From Microbacterium mitrae (GTDB lineage: Bacteria > Actinomycetota > Actinomycetes > Actinomycetales > Microbacteriaceae), in the NCBI RefSeq assembly GCF_008017445.1, contig NZ_VRSW01000001.1, positions 558,001-622,000 of the forward strand: DNA of 64,000 nt. The letters run 5' to 3'. Both the position numbers and the translations under genes were made by a program. The notes under the pieces were generated by a model. The model was not told the origin of the DNA, ran no database searches, and was given only the letters and a program-made list of their open reading frames with translations. Position 1 is the first letter of the stretch; every line of letters begins with the position of its first letter. This document shows, piece after piece, positions 33,553 to 41,704 of the stretch.

Positions 33553-34666
33553 CGCCGTTCGCGCCGCCGTCGGCGGTGTGACCGATCCGGAGTTGCGCCG
33601 TCCGCTGGCAGAGCTCGACATGATTCGTGACGTGCGCGTCGACGGAAACACGGCGCACGTCGAGATGGTGCTCACGATTGTGGGCTGCCCGGCTGCTACC
33701 CGCATCGAAGCCGATGTCCGGGCCGCAGCGCTCGGGGTTGCCGGTGTGAGCGAAGCAGATATTCAGGTGGGTGTGATGACGCCCGCGGAACGGGCAGCAC
33801 TGACCGAAAAGCTGCGCGCGGGTCGCCCCGCGCGGGTGATGCCGTTTGGCCCAGAATCACTGACCCGCGTGATTGCGGTCACCAGCGGCAAGGGCGGCGT
33901 CGGCAAGTCGACCGTAACCGCCAACCTGGCGATCGCGCTCGCGCAACAGGGGCTTCGGGTTGGTCTTATTGATGCTGACGTGCACGGGTTCTCGATTCCC
34001 GCACTCATGGGCATTCCGGCCGGAACCATGCCAACGCGACTCGACGACATGATTCTGCCGCCCATCGCCCACGATGTGCGCGTGATCTCGATCGGCATGT
34101 TCTTGCAGGGCGGCGACAACCCGGGGGCTGTGGCTTGGCGCGGACCGATGCTTCACCGCACCGTTTTGCAGTTTCTCACCGACGTCTACTTCGGTGACCT
34201 CGATGTCTTGCTGCTCGATATGCCGCCGGGTACCGGCGATGTTGCCATCTCGGTCGGCCAAATTCTGCCGCACGCCGAGGTGCTGGTCGTCACCACACCA
34301 CAAGCCGCCGCCAGCGATGTTGCGGTGCGCAGTGGACTGGTCGCACGACAGACCGGTCAAAGCGTGATTGGGGTCGTCGAAAACATGGCCACGATGACGC
34401 TGCCCGATGGTTCCGTTCTTGACCTTTTCGGTACCGGCGGCGGCGATGACGTAGCTCGTGCGCTCTCGACGGCGGGCGAAAACGTTGCGGTGTTGGCGCG
34501 CGTTCCGCTCAGCATGGCGCTGCGTGCCGGCGGCGACAGCGGCGAGGCGGTCGTCGTGTCTTCTCCCGCCGACCCTGCCGCGATTGCGATCACGGCGCTC
34601 GCCACCGCCGTGAAGAACCGCGGTCGGGGCCTCGGCGGCAAGCCGCTCCCCCTCGCTATCGGCTAG
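33539..34666 (+). CDS. mrp: Mrp/NBP35-type iron-sulfur cluster carrier ATPase
   Basis: The 375-residue product has an N-terminal MIP18/DUF59 domain (about residues 1-90, GGVTDPELRRPLAELDM) and a P-loop ATPase domain with deviant Walker A TSGKGGVGKSTVTANLA, GLIDADVHGFSIP and DMPPGTGDVAISVGQ. The C-terminal CxxC used for cluster binding in many Mrp proteins is not visible, so the cluster may be held differently. GTG 33539 overlaps the DUF1003 gene by 14 bp. Assembly or transfer of Fe-S clusters is the family role. Confidence 0.9.
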   Translation: MTTADAVRAAVGGVTDPELRRPLAELDMIRDVRVDGNTAHVEMVLTIVGCPAATRIEADVRAAALGVAGVSEADIQVGVMTPAERAALTEKLRAGRPARVMPFGPESLTRVIAVTSGKGGVGKSTVTANLAIALAQQGLRVGLIDADVHGFSIPALMGIPAGTMPTRLDDMILPPIAHDVRVISIGMFLQGGDNPGAVAWRGPMLHRTVLQFLTDVYFGDLDVLLLDMPPGTGDVAISVGQILPHAEVLVVTTPQAAASDVAVRSGLVARQTGQSVIGVVENMATMTLPDGSVLDLFGTGGGDDVARALSTAGENVAVLARVPLSMALRAGGDSGEAVVVSSPADPAAIAITALATAVKNRGRGLGGKPLPLAIG

Positions 34667-34709
34667 CTGCCCCCTTTCGCAGCCGGGCGTAATCGGCTTG
34701 ACTGTGGCC

Positions 34710-35483
34710 ATGATGATCGAAGAAAAAGCGGCCGCCCTCCTCCAGCTACACGAAGACGATGCCATCCTGAGCGTGGTCAACGTGTGGGATGCAATTTCTG
34801 CGAAGGTCGTGGCGGAGACTCCCGGAACGACCGCGTTGGCAACGGCCAGCCACTCGATATCGGCGACGCTCGGCTACCCCGACGGCGAGGTCATCCCGTT
34901 TGAAGAGCATCTGATGATGATTCGCCGCATTGTGGCGACCACCAATCTTCCGGTCAGCGCCGACCTTGAGGCGGGCTATGGCGATGCCGCCGAGGCCGTG
35001 CGGCGTGCCATCGGTGTCGGCGTCGTCGGCGCGAACATCGAAGACCAAATGAAGCCCATCGCCGAGGCCACCCGCATCGTTGAATCAGTCATGGCTGCCG
35101 GCGACCGGGAGGGCATTCGGTTTGTGTTGAACGCGCGCACAGATGCCTTCGTGCGCGCCGGCGACCGCGACCCCGGTGCCGTGCTGGATGACGCGATTGA
35201 ACGCGGGCAGGCGTATTTGCAGGCCGGTGCGCCCGTGGTGTTCGTGCCCGGCAAGCTCAACGAGGCCCAGGTGCGCGCCCTGGTCGACGCCTTCGGCCCG
35301 CGCCGACTCACCATGATCGGCGTACCAGGATCGCTCTCCCGCGACCGGCTGCAGGAGCTGGGGGTCGCCCGAATCTCCTACGGGCCGTGGTCGCAGCGCG
35401 TGGCGCTGACGGCCTTGCAAGACCTCACGGCAACGGTTGCCGCCGGTGGCGGCCTGCCCGAAGGTACCAAGACCCTCAATTAG
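34710..35483 (+). CDS. Isocitrate lyase/PEP mutase family enzyme
   Basis: The product (257 residues from ATG 34710) has the ICL/PEPM barrel motifs VVNVWDAISAKVV, ALATASHSISATLGYPDGE, VSADLEAGYGD, GANIEDQ and NARTDAFVRAG. It lacks the KKCGH signature of true isocitrate lyases. It belongs to the broad group of small C-C or C-P lyases and oxaloacetate-decarboxylase-like proteins, so its substrate is open. The start is uncertain: TTG 34698, GTG 34704 and ATG 34710/34713 are all possible and none has a strong ribosome site. It ends 3 bp before the convergent tatB stop. Confidence 0.82.
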   Translation: MMIEEKAAALLQLHEDDAILSVVNVWDAISAKVVAETPGTTALATASHSISATLGYPDGEVIPFEEHLMMIRRIVATTNLPVSADLEAGYGDAAEAVRRAIGVGVVGANIEDQMKPIAEATRIVESVMAAGDREGIRFVLNARTDAFVRAGDRDPGAVLDDAIERGQAYLQAGAPVVFVPGKLNEAQVRALVDAFGPRRLTMIGVPGSLSRDRLQELGVARISYGPWSQRVALTALQDLTATVAAGGGLPEGTKTLN

Positions 35484-35486
35484 GCG

Positions 35487-35870
35487 CTACGTTGCCTCGC
35501 TGTCGTACGGCGGCAACTCGCCAGCCGTGAGACGCTGCGCGGCGCGCATGCGTGCCGTGGTGCGCGGAGCCGGGGTATTGCCTCCGGGTTCCGCGCCTGC
35601 GGGCGCCGGAACCACCTCATCGAGAATCGCCTCGCGAATGATGCGCCTGGGGTCGTACTGACGTGGATCAAGCTTGCGCCAATCCACGTCTTCAAATTCC
35701 GGACCCATCTCTTGCGAGACGCGATCTTTCGCGCCACGCAGGTATTCGCCCGCTCGCTTCACGAGACGTGCGAACCCCTCCGCGTACTTCGGTAGCCGCT
35801 CGGGGCCGACCACCATGAGCGCGATCACCGCGATCACGATCAGTTTGTCGGCAGAGAGCCCGAAGTTCAT
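35487..35870 (-). CDS. tatB: Sec-independent protein translocase TatB
   Basis: The 127-residue protein has one N-terminal helix (IVIAVIALMVVGPERLPKYA, with the conserved Gly-Pro) and an amphipathic helix (GFARLVKRAGEYLRGAKDRV), as in TatB of Actinobacteria, then a Pro/Ala-rich tail. It forms the twin-arginine signal receptor with TatC. The ATG has TAATCT 6 nt upstream and no ribosome site. It is divergent from the O-methyltransferase. Confidence 0.9.
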   Translation of the reverse strand: MNFGLSADKLIVIAVIALMVVGPERLPKYAEGFARLVKRAGEYLRGAKDRVSQEMGPEFEDVDWRKLDPRQYDPRRIIREAILDEVVPAPAGAEPGGNTPAPRTTARMRAAQRLTAGELPPYDSEAT

Positions 35871-35876
35871 GCCTTT

Positions 35877-35882
35877 AGATTA
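35877..35882 (-). promoter_or_regulatory. -10 box (TAATCT), probable leaderless promoter of tatB
   Basis: TAATCT plus the spacer AAAGGC (6 nt) precede ATG 35870. Confidence 0.6.
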
Positions 35883-35940
35883 CCCGCCGCGCCTTAACGT
35901 CTGCCATGACACGAGCACGTAGCCTTGATGCGGAGGAGTC

Positions 35941-36573
35941 ATGAGCGAACACGATGCTATTGCCCGCTTTGCCCGGGAGTCGATTATCGAACCCGAGCAC
36001 ATTCAGCGCGCACGTACGCATGCCGTCGAAATTGGCGCGCAGCCGATTAGCGCGGGCATCGGAGCTCAGTGCGCCGTGATTGCCGCGGCAACGGCGGCCA
36101 CCAGCATGGTGGAGATCGGAACCGGTGCCGGCGTCTCCGGGTTGTGGCTGCTTCGTGGCGCACCCGGCGCGATTCTGACGACGATCGACAGCGAACCCGA
36201 GCACCTCGGCGTCGCACGCCAGTCGTTTCACGATGCCAAGGTTCCGCCCTCGCGTGCCCGCTTTATTTCGGGCCGAGCCCTTGATGTCCTGCCGCGCATG
36301 AACGAAGCGTCGTATGACGTCGTGCTCATCGACGCCGACCCCGAAAACGTCATCGCGTATGTCGAGCACGGCCTGCGCCTGGTTCGTCCCGGCGGAACGG
36401 TGCTGATTCCTCGCGTGCTGAATGGCGGCAAGGTCGCAGACCCGGTGCAGCGTGACGAAGCCACACGCGCCTACCGCTCACTCATTCAAGAGACCCAGGC
36501 CTCCCCCGCCGTTGTGGGTGCGCTCTCCACGCTTAACGAGGGTCTGCTTCAGCTCACCCTGCTGCCGGAATAG
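35941..36573 (+). CDS. Class I SAM-dependent O-methyltransferase (catechol/caffeoyl-CoA type)
   Basis: The 210-residue product has the O-methyltransferase family 3 SAM motif VEIGTGAGVSGLWLL, the acidic end of strand 2 (TTIDSEPEHLGVARQSF) and VVLIDADPENVIAYVEHG, with metal-binding Asp. Such enzymes methylate catechol-like hydroxyls; the actual substrate in Actinobacteria is unknown. GGAGGAG lies 5 nt before the ATG and TAGCCT about 16 nt further upstream. The stop codon is part of a 20-bp tandem duplication. It often neighbours tatB, mrp and DUF3117 in this group. Confidence 0.9.
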   Translation: MSEHDAIARFARESIIEPEHIQRARTHAVEIGAQPISAGIGAQCAVIAAATAATSMVEIGTGAGVSGLWLLRGAPGAILTTIDSEPEHLGVARQSFHDAKVPPSRARFISGRALDVLPRMNEASYDVVLIDADPENVIAYVEHGLRLVRPGGTVLIPRVLNGGKVADPVQRDEATRAYRSLIQETQASPAVVGALSTLNEGLLQLTLLPE

Positions 36574-36605
36574 TCCGCAGAAATACGGAATAGTCAGCAG
36601 AAATA
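36566..36605. repeat. 20-bp tandem duplication spanning the methyltransferase stop codon
   Basis: Two units of CGGAATAGTCnGCAGAAATA (36566-36585 and 36586-36605) differ at one base. The TAG of the first unit is the O-methyltransferase stop. Confidence 0.85.
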
Positions 36606-36642
36606 CAAAATGGCCGGGTGAACATCACCCGGCCATTTTGTA
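36604..36642. terminator. Bidirectional terminator between O-methyltransferase and DUF3117 genes
   Basis: A perfect 18-bp stem (36604-36621 with 36625-36642) has loop ACA. AAAA/TTTT near the stem ends gives poly-U runs in both directions. Confidence 0.9.
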
Positions 36643-36653
36643 TGTGACAGAAG

Positions 36654-36827
36654 TTAGGCGGCGTTGACGACGCCGCTCAAAACCTCATGCAGTTCCTTGG
36701 CTTCGTCATCGTTGACGGAGACTACGAGTCGTCCGCCCCCCTCCAGCGGAACGCGCACGATAATGAGGCGTCCTTCCTTCACGGCTTCCATCGGTCCATC
36801 GCCAGTCCTTGGCTTCATGGCTGCCAT
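36654..36827 (-). CDS. DUF3117 family small protein
   Basis: This 57-residue protein starts MAAMKPRTGDGPMEAVKEG and continues RVPLEGGGRLVVSVNDDEAK, a clear match to DUF3117, a short, highly conserved actinobacterial family of unknown function. AAAGGGG stands 7 nt before the ATG. It is small enough to be missed by usual length cut-offs. The strong terminator at 36604-36642 lies just downstream. Confidence 0.9.
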   Translation of the reverse strand: MAAMKPRTGDGPMEAVKEGRLIIVRVPLEGGGRLVVSVNDDEAKELHEVLSGVVNAA

Positions 36828-36900
36828 TTCGGGCCCCTTTCGTCCTGGTATGTAACTAGTTTATCGGTTTCCTGACAGTCGCCGATTCGCGGCCGAAATC

Positions 36901-38112
36901 TTAGGGAATTCGGGTGATGGTATTGCCGTAGGCATACATCTCGAAGATCCAGATGACCTGGTACGCCAGGCACCCGCCCAGCACGAGTAGCCGCCCCCAC
37001 AGCGGCTTAATTTGTGCGGGCGCGCCCGACAACGGGGTGAGGGGCATCAGCAGCCGCAACGTGGATGACTGCGGAAAGAACACCGCCAGCAGGTACAGCA
37101 AATAGCTCGCCGAGAACAGTCGCACCTCGACGCCCAACTTCTTCACGTAACGCGATTGCCACAGCAGCAGCATGGTTCCGGCGAGCACGGCGCCAAATAG
37201 CGCCCAGCCTGCCCATGCCGGCACCTGCCACTGCGCAAACCAGAAGTTCAGGCCGAGAATCCAACCGTCAAACGGCACAAAGTGCGGGACGGAATCTGGC
37301 AACCAGTTGCGTCGCCAGGAGAGTTCCGTCTGCAGGTAGGCCGTGGGGTCTCCCATCGCCATGCCCGCAATAATCGGCCAGCTCAGCCCCACTGCGGCGG
37401 CCAACAGGCCCGCCGCGACGATGTGCACAATCTGCACCGCGGGCAACGGGTCGCTGCGGCGACGGAACCATCGCCATATGCCGTAGAGCGCCAGCATGAG
37501 CGAGAAGGCAAGAACCCCGGGGCGGGTGTATCCCATCAGCGGAATGAGTAGGTATAGCCAGGCGAACCGTCGGCGAACAACGACGTACAGCGCGCACAGC
37601 AGGAAGAACAAGAACAACGCTTCGGCGTAGCCGACATGAAACAGCGCGGCCAGCGGGCCATTGGCGAAAAACACCACCGCCCACAGCGACTGTGTGTGGG
37701 TCAGACGAGTGCGCATCAGGGCGTACAGCGCGTAGCTGGCACCGAACCCGGCGATGAGCGACACGAGCGCGGCGCCCGCCGCCCACGACCCGAAGGGCAA
37801 CGAAACTGCTTTCGCGAGGTATGCGTACAGCGGCATGAATGCCCACGCATTCTCCATCGGCCGCCCGTCTTCGCTCATCGGCAGCTCAGTCGGGTATCCG
37901 ACGTCGGCGACGATCCAGTACCAGTTGGCGTCCCATCCGATGACGAAGTCAGCCACCGTTGCCGCCGCGCCAAATCGCGAGAGCGGGCCAGATGCGGACG
38001 CCGCCGCAAACAACACGCTCAACGTCACGACGCGCGCGACGAGGTAGATCGCGGCGACCTGCGCGAGCGCGGGCAGCGAACGGAAGGTTTCGCCGCGTGT
38101 TACGCGAGCCAC
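36901..38112 (-). CDS. PIG-V-like membrane mannosyltransferase family protein
   Basis: The 403-residue polytopic protein (about nine to ten helices) has the motif VIGWDANWYWIVADVGYP after the first helix and ENAWAFMPLYAYLAKAV, the arrangement of PIG-V/GT-C glycosyltransferases, where the loop Asp is catalytic. In Actinobacteria such proteins use polyprenyl-phospho-sugars for cell-envelope glycans; donor and acceptor are unknown here. Start GTG 38112 overlaps the dapE stop by 13 bp, so it is translated from the dapE message. Confidence 0.82.
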   Translation of the reverse strand: MARVTRGETFRSLPALAQVAAIYLVARVVTLSVLFAAASASGPLSRFGAAATVADFVIGWDANWYWIVADVGYPTELPMSEDGRPMENAWAFMPLYAYLAKAVSLPFGSWAAGAALVSLIAGFGASYALYALMRTRLTHTQSLWAVVFFANGPLAALFHVGYAEALFLFFLLCALYVVVRRRFAWLYLLIPLMGYTRPGVLAFSLMLALYGIWRWFRRRSDPLPAVQIVHIVAAGLLAAAVGLSWPIIAGMAMGDPTAYLQTELSWRRNWLPDSVPHFVPFDGWILGLNFWFAQWQVPAWAGWALFGAVLAGTMLLLWQSRYVKKLGVEVRLFSASYLLYLLAVFFPQSSTLRLLMPLTPLSGAPAQIKPLWGRLLVLGGCLAYQVIWIFEMYAYGNTITRIP

Positions 38113-39170
38113 GCGCGCAGTGCCGTCTCGACGGCCTCAATCTGGGCGACCTCGACGCGCTCTTCGTCGTGGTGCGCCAGCGACGGGTCCCCCGGACCAT
38201 AGTTGACCGCCGGAATTCCGGCGGCGGAGAATCGAGCGACGTCGGTCCAGCCATATTTCGGCTTGGCCGCGGCTCCCACCGCCGCCAAGAATTCTTGAGC
38301 GAGCGGGGCATCCAAGCCAGGGCGAGCACCGGCGGCAAGATCGGTGAATTCCACCTCGAACGAGTCGAAGAAGTCGCTCACATACTGTTGCGCGGCCTCC
38401 AGCGAACGATCCGGCGCAAAGCGGAAGTTCACCTCCACCTCGCACAGGTCGGGAATCACGTTGCCTGCCACCCCGCCCGTGATCGCCACCGCATTGAGGC
38501 CCTCGCGGTACACGAGCCCCTCAACCTCTGCGTCGCGCGGCGTGTACTCGTTCAGACGCGCGAGGATGGGCGCTGCCGCGTGAATAGCGTTCTTTCCCAT
38601 CCAGGCGCGTGCTGAATGCGCGCGCACGCCGTGGGTGCGCACAACGGCTCGCAAGGTTCCGTTACAGCCGCCTTCAACGGCGCCATTGGAGGGTTCGCCG
38701 AGAATAGCGAAATCGCCCACCATCAGATCGGGGCGGTTTCGGGCCAGCCGCCCGAGCCCGTTGAGTGAGCTGTCTACCTCTTCGTGGTCGTACCACAGCC
38801 AGGTGATGTCAACCGCGGGGGCGGTGAGCTCGGCGGCAAGCTTGAGCTGCACGGCAACGCCCGCCTTCATGTCAACGGTGCCGCGACCCCAGATGTACTC
38901 ATCACCGTCGATGGTGCGCAGTTGCGTCGGAAGGTTGTTGTTGATCGGAACGGTGTCGATATGACCGGCAATGATGACACGTCGCTCGCGCCCCAGGTTG
39001 GTGCGCGCCACGATGAGATCGCCATCACGGATGACCTCAAGGTGGGGATAGTCGGCGAGGGCCTGCTCGATGAGGTCGGCCAACGGCTTTTCGTCACCGG
39101 AAACGCTCGGAACATCGCAAATGGCCTGGGTGAGGTGTACGGATGAAACCGTGAGATCAAGCGTCGACAT
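38100..39170 (-). CDS. dapE: Succinyl-diaminopimelate desuccinylase
   Basis: The product (356 residues from ATG 39170) is an M20 metallohydrolase that releases succinate from N-succinyl-LL-diaminopimelate in lysine and peptidoglycan synthesis. Metal and catalytic motifs are IIAGHIDTVPINNN (His, Asp), WGRGTVDMKAGVAVQ (Asp), YDHEEVDSSLNG (Glu-Glu), GEPSNGAVEGGCNGT and the C-terminal SLAHHDEERVE. The start at 39170 is preceded at 7 nt by TAGAGT; a Met codon three residues earlier is possible. It is divergent from dapD over 55 bp. Confidence 0.94.
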   Translation of the reverse strand: MSTLDLTVSSVHLTQAICDVPSVSGDEKPLADLIEQALADYPHLEVIRDGDLIVARTNLGRERRVIIAGHIDTVPINNNLPTQLRTIDGDEYIWGRGTVDMKAGVAVQLKLAAELTAPAVDITWLWYDHEEVDSSLNGLGRLARNRPDLMVGDFAILGEPSNGAVEGGCNGTLRAVVRTHGVRAHSARAWMGKNAIHAAAPILARLNEYTPRDAEVEGLVYREGLNAVAITGGVAGNVIPDLCEVEVNFRFAPDRSLEAAQQYVSDFFDSFEVEFTDLAAGARPGLDAPLAQEFLAAVGAAAKPKYGWTDVARFSAAGIPAVNYGPGDPSLAHHDEERVEVAQIEAVETALRAWLA

Positions 39171-39177
39171 GCGATCC

Positions 39178-39183
39178 ACTCTA
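39178..39183 (-). promoter_or_regulatory. -10 box (TAGAGT), probable leaderless promoter of dapE
   Basis: TAGAGT plus a 7-nt spacer (GGATCGC) precede ATG 39170. Confidence 0.5.
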
Positions 39184-39213
39184 CTGGCGACGAAATATCA
39201 TCTGCAGTCCCGG

Positions 39214-39219
39214 TACCGT
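39214..39219 (+). promoter_or_regulatory. -10 box (TACCGT), probable leaderless promoter of dapD
   Basis: TACCGT plus the spacer TGAGCT (6 nt) precede ATG 39226. Confidence 0.6.
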
Positions 39220-39225
39220 TGAGCT

Positions 39226-40161
39226 ATGACTGATGCACGTTGGATTTGGGCAGAGGGTCTGCGGACCGTGGCACACGACGAAACGGTGCTCGATGCGCTG
39301 TATCCGTCACCGGCGGCAGGGCGCGCGCCGGCCGATCACACGGCCACCCTGACAGGCCGTGTCGATGAGCGCCGCGGCGTGAGGGTTGAAGCGATCACCG
39401 TCGAGATCGACCTGAATACGCCGCCGGCCTCGACCGAAGACGCCTACCTGCGCCTGCAGGCGCTCTCGCATCTGCTGGTGCAGCCCAACGAGCTCAACCT
39501 CGATGGCATCTTCGGCCACCTCCCCAATGTGGCCTGGACGAACGCGGGCCCGATGCTCCCCGCCGAGGTTGCCGCGCGACGCGCCGAGTTGCAGGCTGCC
39601 GGCATCCAGGTGCAGGGGCTCGACAAGTTTCCCCGGCTCACCGACTACGTGCTCCCCACCGGCGTGCGCATCGCCGACGTCTCGCGCGTTCGCTTGGGCG
39701 CATACCTGAGCCCCGGAACCACGGTGATGCACGAAGGGTTCGTCAACTTCAACGCTGGCACGTTGGGTGCCTCGATGGTGGAAGGTCGCATCTCGCAGGG
39801 CGTTGTCGTCGGTGACGGCTCTGACATCGGCGGTGGCGCCTCCATCATGGGCACGCTCTCCGGTGGCGGATCACACCGCGTCTCCATTGGCGAGCGCACC
39901 CTGCTGGGCGCCAACGCCGGCATCGGCATCTCGCTCGGCGACGACTGTGTTGTCGAGGCAGGGCTCTACGTTACGGCCGGCTCGAAAATCGTGCTCGTCG
40001 ATCAGCCCCTGCAAGCCGACGGCTCCCCGGTCGTTGTGAAAGGTTCCGAGCTGTCTGGCAAGAATGGCGTGCTGTTGCGACGCAACTCGCTGACCGGTGC
40101 CATTGAGGCCGTTGCCCGACAGGGCGTCGGTGTCACCTTGAACGAGGCGCTTCACGCCTGA
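39226..40161 (+). CDS. dapD: 2,3,4,5-tetrahydropyridine-2,6-dicarboxylate N-succinyltransferase
   Basis: The 311-residue enzyme is the actinobacterial form of DapD, with an N-terminal alpha/beta domain and a left-handed beta-helix of hexapeptide repeats ([49 protein letters not shown]). It transfers succinyl from succinyl-CoA to tetrahydrodipicolinate, the step before DapC. The ATG has TACCGT 6 nt upstream and no ribosome site. It ends at a terminator shared with gltA. Confidence 0.94.
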   Translation: MTDARWIWAEGLRTVAHDETVLDALYPSPAAGRAPADHTATLTGRVDERRGVRVEAITVEIDLNTPPASTEDAYLRLQALSHLLVQPNELNLDGIFGHLPNVAWTNAGPMLPAEVAARRAELQAAGIQVQGLDKFPRLTDYVLPTGVRIADVSRVRLGAYLSPGTTVMHEGFVNFNAGTLGASMVEGRISQGVVVGDGSDIGGGASIMGTLSGGGSHRVSIGERTLLGANAGIGISLGDDCVVEAGLYVTAGSKIVLVDQPLQADGSPVVVKGSELSGKNGVLLRRNSLTGAIEAVARQGVGVTLNEALHA

Positions 40162-40206
40162 ACGTGGCTCAGCCTGCGACAGCGGCCCGGGGTGGCACTC
40201 ACCCCA

Positions 40207-40248
40207 AATACGAAACTCCCCAGCAGGTCTGCTGGGGAGTTTCGTATT
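40207..40248. terminator. Bidirectional terminator between dapD and gltA
   Basis: A perfect 19-bp stem (40207-40225 with 40230-40248) has loop GGTC. Confidence 0.9.
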
Positions 40249-40254
40249 GGCCGA

Positions 40255-41550
40255 TTACATGCCCGGGTAGTTGCGCTCGGGTGCTCCCGTGTACAGCTGC
40301 TGCGGGCGACCGATCTTGGTCTGCGGGTCGGTGTTCAGCTCGTTCCAGTGCGCAAGCCAGCCGGGCAGACGACCGATGGCGAACAGCACGGTGAACATGC
40401 GCGTGGGGAAACCCATCGCCTTGTAGATCACGCCGGTGTAGAAGTCGACGTTGGGGTACAGGCGACGCGACTGGAAGTACTCGTCGTTCAGAGCGATCTC
40501 TTCGAGCTCTTTCGCCAGGTCAAGCAGCGGGTCTTTCACGCCGAGCTCGGCGAGTACCTCGTCGGCTGACTCTTTGACGAGCTTCGCGCGCGGGTCGTAG
40601 TTCTTGTAGACGCGGTGACCGAAGCCCATGAGCTTCACGCCGTCTTCTTTGTTCTTCACGCGCTCAACGAAGCGCTTGACGCCCTCGCCGGAGTCGCGAA
40701 TCTTGCCCAGCATGTCAAGCACGGCCTCATTGGCGCCACCGTGCAGCGGGCCGTAAAGGGCATTGATGCCGGCGGAAATCGAGGAGAACTGGTTTGCGCC
40801 GGTGGAACCAACCAGGCGCACCGTCGACGTCGAGGCGTTCTGCTCGTGGTCTTCGTGCAGAATCAGCAGACGCTCAAGCGCCCGAGACATCACGGGGTTC
40901 GCGACATACTCTTCGCTCAGCACACCGAAGTTCAGCTTCAAGAAGTTGTCGACGAAGCTCAGCGAATTATCTGGGTAAAGGAAGGCCTGGCCGATGCTCT
41001 TCTTGTGCGCGTAGGCGGCAAGCACGGGAAGCTTAGCGAGCATGCGAATGGTGTTGAGTTCAACGTGCTCGGGGTTGTGCGGGTCTGACTGACCTTCGTA
41101 GTAGGTCGACAGCGCTGATACGGCCGACGACAGCACCGACATCGGGTGCGCCGTGTGCGGCAAAGCGGAGAAGAAGTGCTTCAGGTCTTCGTGAATCAGC
41201 GTGTGGCGACGAATCTTCTCGTCAAACTCACCCAGCTGGTCACCCGTCGGCAGCTCGCCATAAATCAGCAGCCAGGCCACCTCAAGGTAGGAGCTGTTCT
41301 TCGCGAGCTGTTCAATCGGGTAGCCACGGTAGCGCAGGATTCCCTCATCGCCATCGATGAAGGTGATTGCCGACTTCGTGGCGGCGGTGTTGACAAAGCC
41401 GTAGTCCAGAGCGGTGTGCCCTGTCTGCTTGGTCAGTGTTGCAAAGTCGATGGCCGGGGTGCCATCCGTTCCCTGCAGAACTGGGAACTCGGCGGTCGTG
41501 CCACCAATCGACAGTGTGGCCTTCTCGGGCTGGGTTGCCGCGTCCGTCAC
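40255..41550 (-). CDS. gltA: Citrate synthase
   Basis: The product (431 residues from GTG 41550) is a type II citrate synthase condensing acetyl-CoA and oxaloacetate. Catalytic residues are visible as His in GPLHGGANEAVLD, His in GFGHRVYKNYDPRAKLV and Asp in PNVDFYTGVIYKAMG. The start was set by AAGGAGGCACC immediately upstream of GTG; the frame stays open to 41634 without such a site. The 154-bp region before it should hold the promoter (TAGGCT on the minus strand near 41640) and a 14-bp palindrome. Confidence 0.95.
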   Translation of the reverse strand: MTDAATQPEKATLSIGGTTAEFPVLQGTDGTPAIDFATLTKQTGHTALDYGFVNTAATKSAITFIDGDEGILRYRGYPIEQLAKNSSYLEVAWLLIYGELPTGDQLGEFDEKIRRHTLIHEDLKHFFSALPHTAHPMSVLSSAVSALSTYYEGQSDPHNPEHVELNTIRMLAKLPVLAAYAHKKSIGQAFLYPDNSLSFVDNFLKLNFGVLSEEYVANPVMSRALERLLILHEDHEQNASTSTVRLVGSTGANQFSSISAGINALYGPLHGGANEAVLDMLGKIRDSGEGVKRFVERVKNKEDGVKLMGFGHRVYKNYDPRAKLVKESADEVLAELGVKDPLLDLAKELEEIALNDEYFQSRRLYPNVDFYTGVIYKAMGFPTRMFTVLFAIGRLPGWLAHWNELNTDPQTKIGRPQQLYTGAPERNYPGM

Positions 41551-41682
41551 GGTGCCTCCTTGCGATCTGTATCGACGAGAGTCGTTTGTGCCGCGGTTGA
41601 CACGGCTTCGGGCCTCTTCACAGAAGCCGCACATTTACAGCCTAGTAGGACTCCGACTGTACTGTTGACCGCCGCAAAGGAT

Positions 41683-41696
41683 CATCGAATTCGATG
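41683..41696. promoter_or_regulatory. 14-bp perfect palindrome between dapC and gltA
   Basis: CATCGAATTCGATG is a perfect palindrome 8 bp past the dapC stop codon and about 130 bp upstream of the gltA start. It could be an operator of gltA. Confidence 0.3.
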
Positions 41697-41704
41697 GAGG
41701 ATAT

